A stretch of 64,000 bases of DNA from Mucilaginibacter celer (GCF_003576455.2 NZ_CP032869.1:6014001-6078000), one strand, 5' to 3'; shown: positions 17,005 to 26,230, counted from the first letter of the stretch. A program made the numbers and translations. The notes: generated by a model not told the origin, from the letters alone.

Positions 17005-18519
17005 ATGAGCACAACTGCTAAATCAGAGCCTACTATATTTATTATTTTCGGCGGCACCGGCGATTTGAACGCCCGTAAAATTGCTCCGGCCTTATACAAC
17101 CTCTACCTGGATGGCTGGATGCCGGAAAAATTTTCGATCATCGGTACCGGCCGTACCAAATTAACCGACGAGCAATTCAGGGAGAACCTGTACAGGGATA
17201 TCAACCAGTTTTCGCGCAGCGGTAAAACCGACGAGAAACAATGGGCCGAATTTGTGAAGAATGTTTACTTCCAGGTATCGGATGCCAACGATTTTGAAAC
17301 TTACAAAGAGTTTGGCAAACGTATTGACAAACATAATGCCGAGTGGAAAACCAAAGCAAACGTGTTGTTTTACCTTGCAGTAGCACCAAACTTCTTCCCG
17401 ATCATCGCCTCGAATATCTCTAAAGCCAAATTGGCTGAAGATAAAAAACGCGTAAGGATCATTATCGAAAAACCATTTGGTCATGACCTGGAAACAGCTA
17501 AAGAACTGAACGCTTTATTAAAAAGTATTTTTGATGAGTGCCAGATCTACCGTATCGACCATTACCTTGGTAAAGAAACCGTACAAAATATTATGGCTTT
17601 CCGCTTTGCCAACTCCATTATGGAGCCACTGTGGAACCGTAACCATATCGAACACGTGCAGATCTCGGTTACCGAGCAACTGGGCGTTGAAGAGCGTGGC
17701 GATTACTACGACGGCTCGGGCGCTATGCGCGATATGATCCAGAATCACCTGCTGCAATTGCTTTGCCACATTGCCATGGAGCCGCCTATCAGCTTCAGCG
17801 CCGATGAGGTTCGCGACCGTAAGGTTGATGTATTGAAAGCGATGCGCAAATTCACCGCCGAAGATATCCGTACCTCAACCGTACGCGGCCAATACGGCAG
17901 CGGCTGGATGAAAGGCAAAGAAGTACCGGGCTACCGCGAAGAACCTAAAGTTGACAAAGAATCGAACACTGAAACATTCGCGGCCATAAAATTCTTCATC
18001 GATAACTGGCGCTGGCAGGGTGTTCCTTTCTACCTGCGTACAGGTAAAAGGCTACACCAGTCATCATCGGTAATTACCATCCAGTTTAAAGATGTTCCTC
18101 ACCAGATTTTCCCGGCCGAGGCTACTGAAAGCTGGCAGCAAAACAGGCTCATCATCAGCATCCAGCCAGAAATGAGCATCCGTTTGCAGGTACAGGCTAA
18201 ACGCCCTGGTATTGATATGGTATTAAACGCTGTTGATATGGTGTTTGACTACAAAGGTACTTACACCAACCAGGCCCCTGAAGCTTACGAAACCCTTATT
18301 TTGGATACCATGATGGGCGATCAGACTCTGTTTATGCGTGGCGACCAGGTTGAAGAAGCATGGGCTTTAGTAATGCCTATCCTGAGTGCATGGCAAAACA
18401 AAAAGAGCCTCAACTTCCCTAACTATTCGGCCGATTCATGGGGACCTGAAGCTGCTGAAGCTTTAATTGCCCGCGATGGTTATAACTGGTTCACTTTACC
18501 TGTAAACGGTAAAAAATAA
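17005..18519 (+). CDS. zwf: Glucose-6-phosphate 1-dehydrogenase
   Basis: 504 residues, full length. It oxidises glucose-6-phosphate to 6-phosphogluconolactone, the entry step of the oxidative branch and a main NADPH source. The coenzyme motif is GGTGDLNARK (16-25), EKPFG (155-159) follows, and the signature RIDHYLGKE is at 183-191. It lies between gnd and pgl with short gaps (25 and 9 nt), so the three oxidative-branch enzymes are probably made from one message. Confidence 0.97.
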   Translation: MSTTAKSEPTIFIIFGGTGDLNARKIAPALYNLYLDGWMPEKFSIIGTGRTKLTDEQFRENLYRDINQFSRSGKTDEKQWAEFVKNVYFQVSDANDFETYKEFGKRIDKHNAEWKTKANVLFYLAVAPNFFPIIASNISKAKLAEDKKRVRIIIEKPFGHDLETAKELNALLKSIFDECQIYRIDHYLGKETVQNIMAFRFANSIMEPLWNRNHIEHVQISVTEQLGVEERGDYYDGSGAMRDMIQNHLLQLLCHIAMEPPISFSADEVRDRKVDVLKAMRKFTAEDIRTSTVRGQYGSGWMKGKEVPGYREEPKVDKESNTETFAAIKFFIDNWRWQGVPFYLRTGKRLHQSSSVITIQFKDVPHQIFPAEATESWQQNRLIISIQPEMSIRLQVQAKRPGIDMVLNAVDMVFDYKGTYTNQAPEAYETLILDTMMGDQTLFMRGDQVEEAWALVMPILSAWQNKKSLNFPNYSADSWGPEAAEALIARDGYNWFTLPVNGKK

Positions 18520-18528
18520 AACATACAG

Positions 18529-19260
18529 ATGAAACTGAACATATATAACACCGAAGCAGAGGTTTTAACAGGCCTTGCCGATCATTTTGTAACGCTGGCC
18601 ACCCAAGCCATCAACAAAAACGGTAAGTTCACTGTGGCCCTTTCTGGCGGCAGCTCGCCAAAAAAACTGTACGAGCTACTGGCTTCAACAACCTATGCCG
18701 ACCAGGTAAACTGGGAAAAGGTATTCTTCTTTTTTGGCGATGAGCGTAACGTACCTCATGACCATAAAGACAGTAACTACCTGATGGCTAAAAAGGCACT
18801 GTTTGAGCCATTGCTGATCAGCCCGGCACAGATCTTCCCGGTTGAAACATCATTTGGCCCTGCCGAAGCTGCTGCAAAATACTGGGAGGTGATCTCGGCG
18901 TTTTTTGACGACGGCGAAGTAAGTTTCGACCTGGTATTGTTAGGCCTTGGCGATAACTCACATACCGCTTCATTATTCCCATACACCCCGGTACTGCACG
19001 ACAGAACTCCGGGTGTAAAAGAAGTATGGCTGGAAGATCAGCAGGTATGGCGTATCACCCTGAATGCCCCGTTAATTAATGATGCTGCCCAAATAGCATT
19101 TTTAGTATACGGTGCAGGTAAAGCCGAAGCTGTTAAACACGTCCTTGAGGATGATGAGGATATTGAGCTATATCCGGCTCAACTGATAGATTCAATCGCA
19201 GGCGAGGTAGAATGGTTTCTGGATGAACCGGCTGCTGCCGCTTTGGAAACTGAAGAGTAA
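18529..19260 (+). CDS. pgl: 6-phosphogluconolactonase (DevB type)
   Basis: 243 residues. It hydrolyses 6-phosphogluconolactone, the product of Zwf. Motifs of the NagB/DevB fold are visible: ALSGGSSPKKLYELL, FFGDERNVPHDHKDSN and LGLGDNSHTASLFP, the last carrying the catalytic His. It is the last gene of the cluster, 9 nt after zwf and followed at once by a terminator. Ribulose-phosphate epimerase (rpe) is the one pathway step not found in this window. Confidence 0.95.
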   Translation: MKLNIYNTEAEVLTGLADHFVTLATQAINKNGKFTVALSGGSSPKKLYELLASTTYADQVNWEKVFFFFGDERNVPHDHKDSNYLMAKKALFEPLLISPAQIFPVETSFGPAEAAAKYWEVISAFFDDGEVSFDLVLLGLGDNSHTASLFPYTPVLHDRTPGVKEVWLEDQQVWRITLNAPLINDAAQIAFLVYGAGKAEAVKHVLEDDEDIELYPAQLIDSIAGEVEWFLDEPAAAALETEE

Positions 19261-19280
19261 TCAGATTTTACTTTATAATG

Positions 19281-19314
19281 AAAAGGGTTTAAGCGGATGC
19301 TTAAGCCCTTTTTT
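19281..19314 (+). terminator. Intrinsic terminator after pgl
   Basis: AAAAGGGTTTAAGC and GCTTAAGCCCTTTTTT flank a 4-nt loop; the stem has one G-U pair and runs into a T-run. It closes the pentose-phosphate unit. Confidence 0.8.
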
Positions 19315-19334
19315 AATCCCCCTAAAAGATTTCT

Positions 19335-19366
19335 GGTTGAAGTTTAGCGACAGCGTAACTTCGACC
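19335..19366. repeat. 32-bp palindromic repeat (copy 2)
   Basis: Reverse-complement orientation of the 3227-3258 unit (starts GGTTGAAGTTTAGCG). Confidence 0.6.
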
Positions 19367-19374
19367 TAAACTGT

Positions 19375-19393
19375 GTTAAGCTTTCAGCTTAAC
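19375..19393. repeat. Small hairpin GTTAAGCT/AGCTTAAC
   Basis: Perfect 8-bp arms with a 3-nt loop between two copies of the 32-bp repeat. The gap 19315-19560 contains no gene, only these palindromes. Confidence 0.45.
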
Positions 19394-19476
19394 TTTACTA
19401 CTTTCAAGTTAAGTTTTCCAGATTTGAATAGATATTGAATGTTGTGCTTCGGAAGCAGAATGCTTCCAACACTTTA

Positions 19477-19508
19477 GGACGAAGTTACGCTATCGCTAAA
19501 CTTCGACC
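19477..19508. repeat. 32-bp palindromic repeat (copy 3)
   Basis: Reads GGACGAAGTTACGCTATCG and ends AACTTCGACC; same orientation as copy 1 and nearly palindromic. Confidence 0.6.
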
Positions 19509-19561
19509 GGTATTGAAATAATTGCCACTCGGCTGGAGCCAAGCGGCGGCGGGTATGTAAT

Positions 19562-19599
19562 AAAAAAAGTGGTTGAGCTTTGGCTCAACCACTTTTTTT
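19562..19599 (-). terminator. Terminator of glnS, usable on both strands
   Basis: A 17-bp perfect stem (arms at 19562-19578 and 19583-19599) with loop TTTG, flanked by A and T runs. Confidence 0.85.
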
Positions 19600-19605
19600 A
19601 TTATT

Positions 19606-19636
19606 CGAACTCCTCCTTTAGGGGGCCGGGGGGCGT
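19606..19636 (-). repeat. Stop-codon-adjacent G/C-run repeat (glnS copy)
   Basis: On the glnS strand it reads GCCCCCCGGCCCCCTAAAGG followed by AGGAGTTCG. It begins five bases after the glnS stop. Like copies follow the stops at 23565 and 24806. Confidence 0.6.
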
Positions 19637-19640
19637 CGCT

Positions 19641-21299
19641 TTATTTCTTCACCCAACCATCCTTCAACGTCACCGTACGGTTAAATACCAGCTTATCGGC
19701 GGTTGATGTTTTATCTACCGTAAAATAACCTTTGCGCATAAACTGCACTGGTTTGCCTAATTCGGCATTAACCAGGTCGGGCTCCATGTAAACGGTTGGT
19801 AATATTTGTAAACTGTTAGGGTTGATATAATCTTTAAAATCGCCATCCTCGTTTGATGGATCTTCTACCTGGAACAGGCGATCATACAACCTCACCTCGG
19901 CGGTTTTGGCGTGCTCGACACTTACCCAGTGAATGGTGCCTTTTACGTTGATACCGCTGGTGTCATTGCCCGATTTTGATTCGGGCAGGTAGCTGCAATG
20001 TATTTCGATGATATTGCCATCGGCGTCTTTAACAATACTTTCGCCTTTAATAATGTAGGCGTTTTTAAGGCGCACCATCATGCCGATACCCAAACGGAAG
20101 AATTTTTTAGGCGGATTTTCCATGAAATCCTCACGCTCTATCCATAATTCCCTGCCGAATGGAATATCCCTGCCGCCATCGCCACCTTCAACTTCGGGGT
20201 TGTTTTCGCCGTGCATTACTTCGGTTTCACCTTCAGGATAGTTATCCAGGATCAGTTTAACCGGATCAAGTACTGCCATGCGGCGCCAGGCTGTTTTGTT
20301 CAGATCCTCGCGGATACAAAACTCCAATAGGCCAACATCAATCATGTTTTCGCGTTTGGCTACGCCGATACGTTCGCAAAACTCGCGGATAGATGCCGGG
20401 GTATACCCACGACGGCGTAAACCGCTGATAGTAGGCATCCGCGGATCGTCCCAGCCGTCAACAAATTTCTCGGTAACCAATTGCAGCAGCTTGCGCTTGC
20501 TCATTACCGTATAGTTAAGGTTTAAGCGGGCAAACTCGTATTGTTTAGATGGAAAAATCTCCAGTTTTTCGATAAACCACTCGTACAGCGGGCGGTGAGG
20601 TACAAACTCCAGCGTACAGATAGAGTGCGTAATTTCTTCGATAGCGTCCGACTGGCCGTGGGCAAAATCATACATCGGGTAAATACACCATTTATCGCCT
20701 GTGCGGTGGTGATGCGCGTGTTTAATGCGGTACATCAATGGGTCGCGCAGGTGCATGTTTGGCGAGGCAAGGTCAACTTTGGCGCGTAGCACTTTGGCCC
20801 CATCAGGGTATTTGCCATCTTTCATATCGGCAAACAACTGCAGGTTTTCCTCAACCGAACGGCTGCGGTACTGGTTTGGCGTACCCGGTTCGGTAGGCGT
20901 ACCTTTTTGCGCGGCAATTTCTTCGGCTGTGCTGTCATCAACATAAGCCAGACCGGCTTTAATCAGTTCTACCGCGAAGGCGTAAAGCTGGTCGAAGTAA
21001 TCAGAAGCATAAAGTTCGTTGGCCCAATCAAAGCCAAGCCATTTTACATCTTCTTTAATGCTGTCAACATATTCAACATCCTCCTTAACGGGGTTGGTAT
21101 CGTCAAAACGGAGGTTGGTAAGGCCGTTATATTTTTTTGCCAAACCAAAGTTAAGGCAAATGGACTTGGCGTGGCCAATATGCAGGTAACCATTTGGTTC
21201 GGGCGGGAAACGGGTAAGTACACGGTTGCCGTTTTTTCCGGTAGCCAAATCGTCTTCAACAATTTCCTCTATAAAGTTCAGTGATCTCTCTTCGCTCAT
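19641..21299 (-). CDS. glnS: Glutaminyl-tRNA synthetase
   Basis: 552 residues. It charges tRNA-Gln directly. The class I signatures are HIGH at residues 40-43 ([13 protein letters not shown]) and VMSKR at 265-269. FDDTNP (65-70) and the C-terminal anticodon-binding beta-barrels are complete. Length matches the bacterial/eukaryotic-type GlnRS without the YqeY fusion seen in some lineages. It is a single-gene unit with its own terminator downstream. Confidence 0.97.
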   Translation of the reverse strand: MSEERSLNFIEEIVEDDLATGKNGNRVLTRFPPEPNGYLHIGHAKSICLNFGLAKKYNGLTNLRFDDTNPVKEDVEYVDSIKEDVKWLGFDWANELYASDYFDQLYAFAVELIKAGLAYVDDSTAEEIAAQKGTPTEPGTPNQYRSRSVEENLQLFADMKDGKYPDGAKVLRAKVDLASPNMHLRDPLMYRIKHAHHHRTGDKWCIYPMYDFAHGQSDAIEEITHSICTLEFVPHRPLYEWFIEKLEIFPSKQYEFARLNLNYTVMSKRKLLQLVTEKFVDGWDDPRMPTISGLRRRGYTPASIREFCERIGVAKRENMIDVGLLEFCIREDLNKTAWRRMAVLDPVKLILDNYPEGETEVMHGENNPEVEGGDGGRDIPFGRELWIEREDFMENPPKKFFRLGIGMMVRLKNAYIIKGESIVKDADGNIIEIHCSYLPESKSGNDTSGINVKGTIHWVSVEHAKTAEVRLYDRLFQVEDPSNEDGDFKDYINPNSLQILPTVYMEPDLVNAELGKPVQFMRKGYFTVDKTSTADKLVFNRTVTLKDGWVKK

Positions 21300-21419
21300 A
21301 AAGGCAAAAGTAACAAAATTTTATACGGTGAGGCAAGGGATTAGGCTAAGAAGTATTGTGTTGTGGCGAAGAGTTTTAAGCTCGCCAAGGCGCGAAAACG
21401 CAAAAGTTTTCCTCCACCA

Positions 21420-21514
21420 CGTCATTGCGAGGCACGAAGCAATCCCCAAGAAGCAGAGGAGCTATGCAAATTTGCCCTGTATAGTCTGGGATTGCTTCGT
21501 GCCTCGCAATGACG
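21420..21514. repeat. 95-bp hairpin repeat with 27-bp perfect arms
   Basis: Arms at 21420-21446 and 21488-21514 (CGTCATTGCGAGGCACG...). It is the second copy of the element at 9631-9725; the central region is also similar, with GCTATnCAAAT shared. It lies between the FAD oxidoreductase 3' end and glnS. Confidence 0.8.
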
Positions 21515-21536
21515 TTTCTTTTTAATCAGTTCAATA

Positions 21537-22682
21537 TTATATACTCCCCAGCAATAACTCCGCCACCTCCTCGCCCACCAAGCTCCCCATAGCCACGCCC
21601 ATGCCATTGCATCGCACCGCGCAAAAAATACCCGGTTGCACCTGTTTAACAATCGGCGAAATATCCTGCCCAAATCCCATGATGCCGCTCCACCAGTAAT
21701 CAATCTCCGCGTTTTGGCCGGGCAAAATCACTTTATTTAAATAGGTAATCAGTTGGTTTTTCACCGCTTCGGTATGCCCGAAATCATAACTTTCTTCAGC
21801 CTTGTAATCAATGTTCCGGCCGCCGCCAAACAGCACCCGGCCATCAATATTGCGGAAGTAATAGTATCCCTGGTTAAAATGATAGGTACCCTGGAGCTTT
21901 AAACCGAAAATGGGTTTGGTAACCAGTACCTGCCCCCGGCCGGGCACCACATCAAGTTCGGGATAAAGCTGCCCGGCAAAAGCGTTGGTTGCCAGAATAA
22001 CTTTCGATGATTTAAAGTTTCCCTGCGAGGTGCTTAGCAAAATATAATTGTCTTTTTGTTCGATAGCAGATATGCTGCAGTTATTCAACACCAATACACC
22101 CAACTCATATGCTTTATACAAAAGCGCGCGCATCATTTTGCCGGTATCTATCTGCCCTTCAAACGGGTTGTACATAATATGCTTCACCTTGCTAAAGCCA
22201 AATTCTGCAATTTTTTCATCAGCCACTGAATAAATGTCAGGTTTGCCTATAGCCTGATGCAGTAATTTATTCAGGTGATCTATCTGGTCTATACAAGCTT
22301 TTGCATGTTCCGATTCATGGTCCATAAAAAGCTCATGGCCGCCGTATTGATGATATCCAATATTGGCATCACCCAGATTTTTCCTTAAACGTTGGAGGCC
22401 TTGCCAGCGATAAGCAACCAAACGCATGGCTTCATCTTCGGATGAGCGTTTTATATTCTCAATTTGCTCCGAAACTGTACCAAAACATGCAAAACCGGCG
22501 TTTTTAGTACTGGCGCCCGATGGTAAAAAGCCACGCTCAAGCACCAAAACTTTTAATGATGGCTGCTGTTTTTTAAGGTGGAGGGCGGCGCTGAGGCCAA
22601 CAAGCCCGCTGCCTATGATGATAACATCGGCGTTGTCAATAAATGAGGTGCGTTCCCAGTATGAAAATGAGGGTTTGGTCAT
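21537..22682 (-). CDS. FAD-dependent oxidoreductase of the DAO (D-amino acid oxidase-like) family
   Basis: 381 residues from ATG 22682. An N-terminal Rossmann motif IIGSGLVGLSAA (22-33) binds FAD; ERGFLPSGASTKNAGFA follows, and the DAO C-terminal ending GIFCAVRCNGMGVAMGS closes the FAD site. DAO proteins oxidise amines or amino acids; glycine/sarcosine oxidase-like proteins and TrmC-C-like domains share this fold. The substrate cannot be assigned. It is monocistronic, and a 95-bp hairpin repeat lies 22 bp beyond its stop. Confidence 0.85.
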   Translation of the reverse strand: MTKPSFSYWERTSFIDNADVIIIGSGLVGLSAALHLKKQQPSLKVLVLERGFLPSGASTKNAGFACFGTVSEQIENIKRSSEDEAMRLVAYRWQGLQRLRKNLGDANIGYHQYGGHELFMDHESEHAKACIDQIDHLNKLLHQAIGKPDIYSVADEKIAEFGFSKVKHIMYNPFEGQIDTGKMMRALLYKAYELGVLVLNNCSISAIEQKDNYILLSTSQGNFKSSKVILATNAFAGQLYPELDVVPGRGQVLVTKPIFGLKLQGTYHFNQGYYYFRNIDGRVLFGGGRNIDYKAEESYDFGHTEAVKNQLITYLNKVILPGQNAEIDYWWSGIMGFGQDISPIVKQVQPGIFCAVRCNGMGVAMGSLVGEEVAELLLGSI

Positions 22683-22833
22683 GATCAAAAATAGCCATTA
22701 CAGAAGGCAAAATTGCCTGAAACAGGTAGCATGATTGAACTTTTATTTAAATCGGAATAATTTTTGAACATGCTTTGTAACGTTTGTAGCGTTTCAACCT
22801 ACTTAGTTTTAACTTATATTATATAAAAGATAT

Positions 22834-23565
22834 ATGAATCATCTTTCGTTAATTATGGGAAACATAGCGCCAAATTCGGCCTGGTTCCTCATGATCATTA
22901 TTGCCCTGGTAAGCTTCGTTGTACAATGGAGGTTCAGGAGTAAATTTAAGCAGTATTCAGAAATCGGTTTATTATCCGGTTTATCGGGCCAGGAGGTGGC
23001 TGTAAAAATGCTGCGTGCTCATGGTATTTTTGATGTACAGGTAATCTGTGTTGATGGTCAGCTAACAGATCACTATAACCCCGAAACAAAAACGGTTAAC
23101 CTAAGCACCGATGTATTTTACAGCCGAAGCATTGCCGCTGCCGCAGTAGCCGCCCACGAGTGCGGTCACGCTGTTCAGCATGCGCAGGCTTATAGCTGGC
23201 TGAGTTTTCGCTCGGCACTGGTGCCTGCAATTAACGTGGCTTCAACCATAACCCAGTGGACTTTGTTTATCGGCGTAATGCTGCTGGCCTTTTCAGGCAG
23301 CCCATATGTACTTGCTATAGGTGTAGTAGCCCTGGCATTGGTTACATTTTTTAGTTTTGTTACGCTGCCTGTAGAATTTGATGCCAGCCGCAGGGCCCTG
23401 GCCTGGTTAGATAATAACTATGCCGTGGTGCAAACCGGCCAGGAACATGAAATGGCTAAAGACGCCCTTTGGTGGGCCGCCATGACCTATGTGGTTGCCG
23501 CTATTAGCGCATTGGCTACTTTGGTTTATTATGCTTCGTTTTTGTTTAATGGTAGGAGGAATTAA
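22834..23565 (+). CDS. YugP-like membrane zinc metallopeptidase
   Basis: 243 residues. The zinc motif HECGH (108-112) lies in AVAAHECGHAVQHA, and the second Glu region is LPVEFDASRRA (178-188). Membrane helices: about 16-31, 137-152, 156-176 and 215-238. This is the neutral zinc peptidase family of B. subtilis YugP; its substrate is unknown. ATG 22834 gives a start similar to homologues. A G/C-run repeat and a strong terminator follow. Confidence 0.87.
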   Translation: MNHLSLIMGNIAPNSAWFLMIIIALVSFVVQWRFRSKFKQYSEIGLLSGLSGQEVAVKMLRAHGIFDVQVICVDGQLTDHYNPETKTVNLSTDVFYSRSIAAAAVAAHECGHAVQHAQAYSWLSFRSALVPAINVASTITQWTLFIGVMLLAFSGSPYVLAIGVVALALVTFFSFVTLPVEFDASRRALAWLDNNYAVVQTGQEHEMAKDALWWAAMTYVVAAISALATLVYYASFLFNGRRN

Positions 23566-23570
23566 GCGAG

Positions 23571-23601
23571 GCCCCCTAACCCCCTGAAGGGGGAACAATG
23601 G
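23571..23601 (+). repeat. Stop-codon-adjacent G/C-run repeat (YugP copy)
   Basis: GCCCCCTAACCCCCTGAAGG followed by GGGAACAATGG begins six bases after the stop; same family and orientation relative to the gene as at 19606 and 24775. Confidence 0.6.
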
Positions 23602-23606
23602 CGGAT

Positions 23607-23647
23607 AAGTAAAAGGCCGAATGAATCTATCATTCGGCCTTTTACTT
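23607..23647. terminator. 18-bp-stem terminator before the orphan gene
   Basis: Arms at 23607-23624 and 23630-23647 are perfect; loop ATCTA. A-rich and T-rich ends allow use in both directions. Confidence 0.85.
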
Positions 23648-23768
23648 TATAACCCACCAATTGTATATTTTGAGATATGAGTTAATAAATGTAAGGATAA
23701 TATATATTCTTATATTTAATACTTCTAAACGAATTGCAAGATAAATCGAGAACCAATCACAATCAAAT

Positions 23769-24704
23769 ATGTCAGACAAACAAAAACTCGTGTTAAGTTC
23801 AACTCATTTGGATTCACAGGGAATGATGATGACCAAGGAAGCGCTATTAAGTGGTCTATCTTACCTAAACGGAGATCGAATGGTCAAATTAGGTGTTGAA
23901 CATATTAGGACATTTCCTCCAATGGGTGCAATAATTAATGGTGAAGTTACCCAAGGAAAAGATGAAGCGTATTACCTTATTGGTGAAGCCACGTACTTCG
24001 ATAATAAAGAACAAGCTGTTCTTGACGACGGCTCTGTAATAATCAAAGAATCTTTTTTAGAAGGAGGTAAACCTTTTTGGGAAAGTAAAATAGAAGAAAT
24101 TAATATTATTGAGATTAGCACAGATCCCGCAAACTTTGAAAGTTTTAATAACTTTAATGAATTTATAAATATTCTAAACGAAGGTGCAGAATTCGAGTTT
24201 GCGAGCTCAATGACAGGCAGAAAATCAGCCTTGCCGGATCCAGAGTTGATTATAAAACTAACGCAAACGATTGTATTGGCGCTGGGCATTGGTGCAACAA
24301 AGATACCTGAGAAAGTAGGCGAAGCTATTGGCGAGGATATTGTTAAGTTTTATAAATTTTTATCAAAAGCGGTTGTTGAAATAATCAAAAGAGCCGTTCC
24401 TGCTAATCGACCTAAAAATTTTGTAATCCAATACAACTATCTATCATATCTAATTGAGTTAATAGTTACTACGCATAAGCATGATGAGGTTTTAAATTCA
24501 GTTACAAAAGAAAAATTAAAAACAATTAAAGAAAAGATTGAGAGATTAAAAAACTTAAAGCCGGAAAAAATCCAATTTATTTTTAACGAGAATAAAGAAT
24601 GGGAGTTTAATTATTTACTAACAGAAAAGGGCGAAGCCATAGGAAGTGAAAAGGCATTTAAAAACCGTGATGAGATGTATAAGAATTTATTGAAAAACAA
24701 TTAA
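23769..24704 (+). CDS. Hypothetical protein, AT-rich orphan
   Basis: 311 residues, not recognised. No signal peptide; the N-terminal half (about 1-140) is mixed alpha/beta with HLDSQGMMMTKEALLSGLSY and HIRTFPPMGAIINGE. A hydrophobic segment at about 160-185 (LTQTIVLALGIGATKI) may be a membrane or buried helix. The C-terminal part is Lys/Glu-rich and helical, with FIFNENKEWEFNYLLTEKGE near the end. Codon use is AT-rich compared with neighbours, and the gene sits alone between two strong terminators (23607-23647 and 24721-24755). This suggests a transferred single-gene cassette. No function is proposed. Confidence 0.75.
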   Translation: MSDKQKLVLSSTHLDSQGMMMTKEALLSGLSYLNGDRMVKLGVEHIRTFPPMGAIINGEVTQGKDEAYYLIGEATYFDNKEQAVLDDGSVIIKESFLEGGKPFWESKIEEINIIEISTDPANFESFNNFNEFINILNEGAEFEFASSMTGRKSALPDPELIIKLTQTIVLALGIGATKIPEKVGEAIGEDIVKFYKFLSKAVVEIIKRAVPANRPKNFVIQYNYLSYLIELIVTTHKHDEVLNSVTKEKLKTIKEKIERLKNLKPEKIQFIFNENKEWEFNYLLTEKGEAIGSEKAFKNRDEMYKNLLKNN

Positions 24705-24720
24705 AGATTGGAGATAGATA

Positions 24721-24755
24721 CAAAAGGCCGGTTTTTATTGAAAACCGGCCTTTTG
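24721..24755. terminator. 15-bp-stem terminator after the orphan gene
   Basis: CAAAAGGCCGGTTTT pairs with AAAACCGGCCTTTTG around TATTG; usable on both strands and shared with convergent apaG. Confidence 0.85.
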
Positions 24756-24774
24756 TATTTTAATCATTACCGCT

Positions 24775-24803
24775 ATTCCTCCCCCTTCAGGGCGCCGGGG
24801 AGC
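24775..24803 (-). repeat. Stop-codon-adjacent G/C-run repeat (apaG copy)
   Basis: On the apaG strand it reads CTCCCCGGCGCCCTGAAGGG then GGAGGAAT, starting two bases after the apaG stop. Confidence 0.55.
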
Positions 24804-24805
24804 AA

Positions 24806-25192
24806 CTAATTCAACCTATACGGCGCTATCAAATAAAATTCAGGGATTTGTACATTAAAATTGGCGTTATCCAGCATGCGTACCATGTGGTATTCGCCTT
24901 TCATGCTGCCCATATCTGTTTTCAGGTTGCAGCCCGATACGTACTCGTGGGTATGGCCCGGATCAATAATGGGTTGCTGGCCAACTACACCTTCTCCTTC
25001 CACCTCGCGTTTGGCTCCGTTCGAATCAAAAATGTACCAGTGGCGGCTCATCAGTCTGATGGCGTAGTTGGTCATGTTTTCGATGCTTACTTTGTAAGCA
25101 AACATAAAATGATCATTTGCCGGGTTTGAATATTCCGGCTGATATATGGTTTCGATGGAAACCTTAACACCTTCAGTTATAGTGGTAACCAT
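24806..25192 (-). CDS. apaG: ApaG domain protein
   Basis: 128 residues from ATG 25192, matching ApaG length; a longer frame to 25234 adds an unlikely N-terminus and nearly reaches dusB. The fibronectin-III-like fold has the family signature GEGVVGQQPIIDPG (Gly-rich phosphate-binding loop) and RHWYIFDSNG. ApaG is linked to Co2+ resistance and nucleotide polyphosphate binding in enterobacteria; its exact role is unsettled. It follows dusB by 45 nt on the same strand. Confidence 0.92.
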   Translation of the reverse strand: MVTTITEGVKVSIETIYQPEYSNPANDHFMFAYKVSIENMTNYAIRLMSRHWYIFDSNGAKREVEGEGVVGQQPIIDPGHTHEYVSGCNLKTDMGSMKGEYHMVRMLDNANFNVQIPEFYLIAPYRLN

Positions 25193-25237
25193 GTGACAAG
25201 TATCGTTTATTTCAAATATAATGAATGGGAGCAAATA

Positions 25238-26230
25238 TTACGCCAACTCAACGCTATATTTTTCCTCTATCTCGGCCAAAATCTGGTCTACCGCTTCCAG
25301 ATCAGGGGCGGTAACAAACCTCATCCTGAACTCCTTGAAGTGGTCAATCCCCTTAAAATAGTTTGAATAATGCCTGCGCATCTCAAAAATGCCTGTTTTA
25401 GGGCCTTTCCACTCTATCGATTTGTATAAATGGGTCCGGCAGGCACCAACACGCTCGGCAATTGTGGGTTTATCCAGGTATTCGCCGGTTTTAAAGTAGT
25501 GCTTTATTTCGCGGAAGATCCATGGGTAACCGATGGCTGCGCGGCCTATCATCATGCCATCAACCTCGTATTCCATACGCCAGGCGGCAGCTTTTTCGGG
25601 CGAATCGATGTCGCCGTTGCCAAAAATGGGGATTTTAATCCGCGGGTTTTTCTTAATATCGCGAATCAAAGCCCAGTCGGCCACGCCTTTGTACATCTGC
25701 GCGCGGGTACGGCCGTGTATGGTTAATGCCTTTATACCTACATCCTGCAGGCGTTCGGCCACTTCGTAAACGTTTTTGGTATTATCATCCCAGCCAAGGC
25801 GGGTCTTAACAGTTACAGGTAAATGAGTTGCCTCAACCACCGCTTTGGTCATGGCTACCATTTTATCAATATCCTGTAACAGGCTTGCACCTGCACCACG
25901 GCAGGCTACCTGTTTTACGGGGCAGCCGTAGTTAATATCCATCAAATCCGGACCAGCCAGTGTGGCTATCTCGGTAGCCTCGCGCATGTGATCAATATCG
26001 CTGCCAAAGATCTGGATGCCGATAGGTCTTTCATATTCAAAAATGTCCAGCTTTTGGCGGCTTTTGGCCGCGTCGCGAATCAATCCCTCACTCGAAATAA
26101 ACTCGGTGTACATCATATCCGCGCCATTTTGCTTACACACATAACGGAAGGGCGGATCGCTCACATCCTCCATCGGTGCCAGCAACAGCGGGAACTCCCC
26201 TAAATCAATATTTCCTATTTGTACAGACAT
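25238..26230 (-). CDS. dusB: tRNA-dihydrouridine synthase (DusB type)
   Basis: 330 residues, FMN-dependent TIM barrel plus helical domain. It reduces uridines in the tRNA D-arm. Motifs: LLAPMEDVSDPPFR (16-29), INYGCPVKQV with proton donor C103, RGAGASLL, VKTRLGWDD, the Lys/His segment ALTIHGRTRAQMYKG, and GNGDI with IGRAAIGYPW. The C-terminus is complete. It is divergent from the CPBP gene, with 39 nt between starts. Confidence 0.94.
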   Translation of the reverse strand: MSVQIGNIDLGEFPLLLAPMEDVSDPPFRYVCKQNGADMMYTEFISSEGLIRDAAKSRQKLDIFEYERPIGIQIFGSDIDHMREATEIATLAGPDLMDINYGCPVKQVACRGAGASLLQDIDKMVAMTKAVVEATHLPVTVKTRLGWDDNTKNVYEVAERLQDVGIKALTIHGRTRAQMYKGVADWALIRDIKKNPRIKIPIFGNGDIDSPEKAAAWRMEYEVDGMMIGRAAIGYPWIFREIKHYFKTGEYLDKPTIAERVGACRTHLYKSIEWKGPKTGIFEMRRHYSNYFKGIDHFKEFRMRFVTAPDLEAVDQILAEIEEKYSVELA

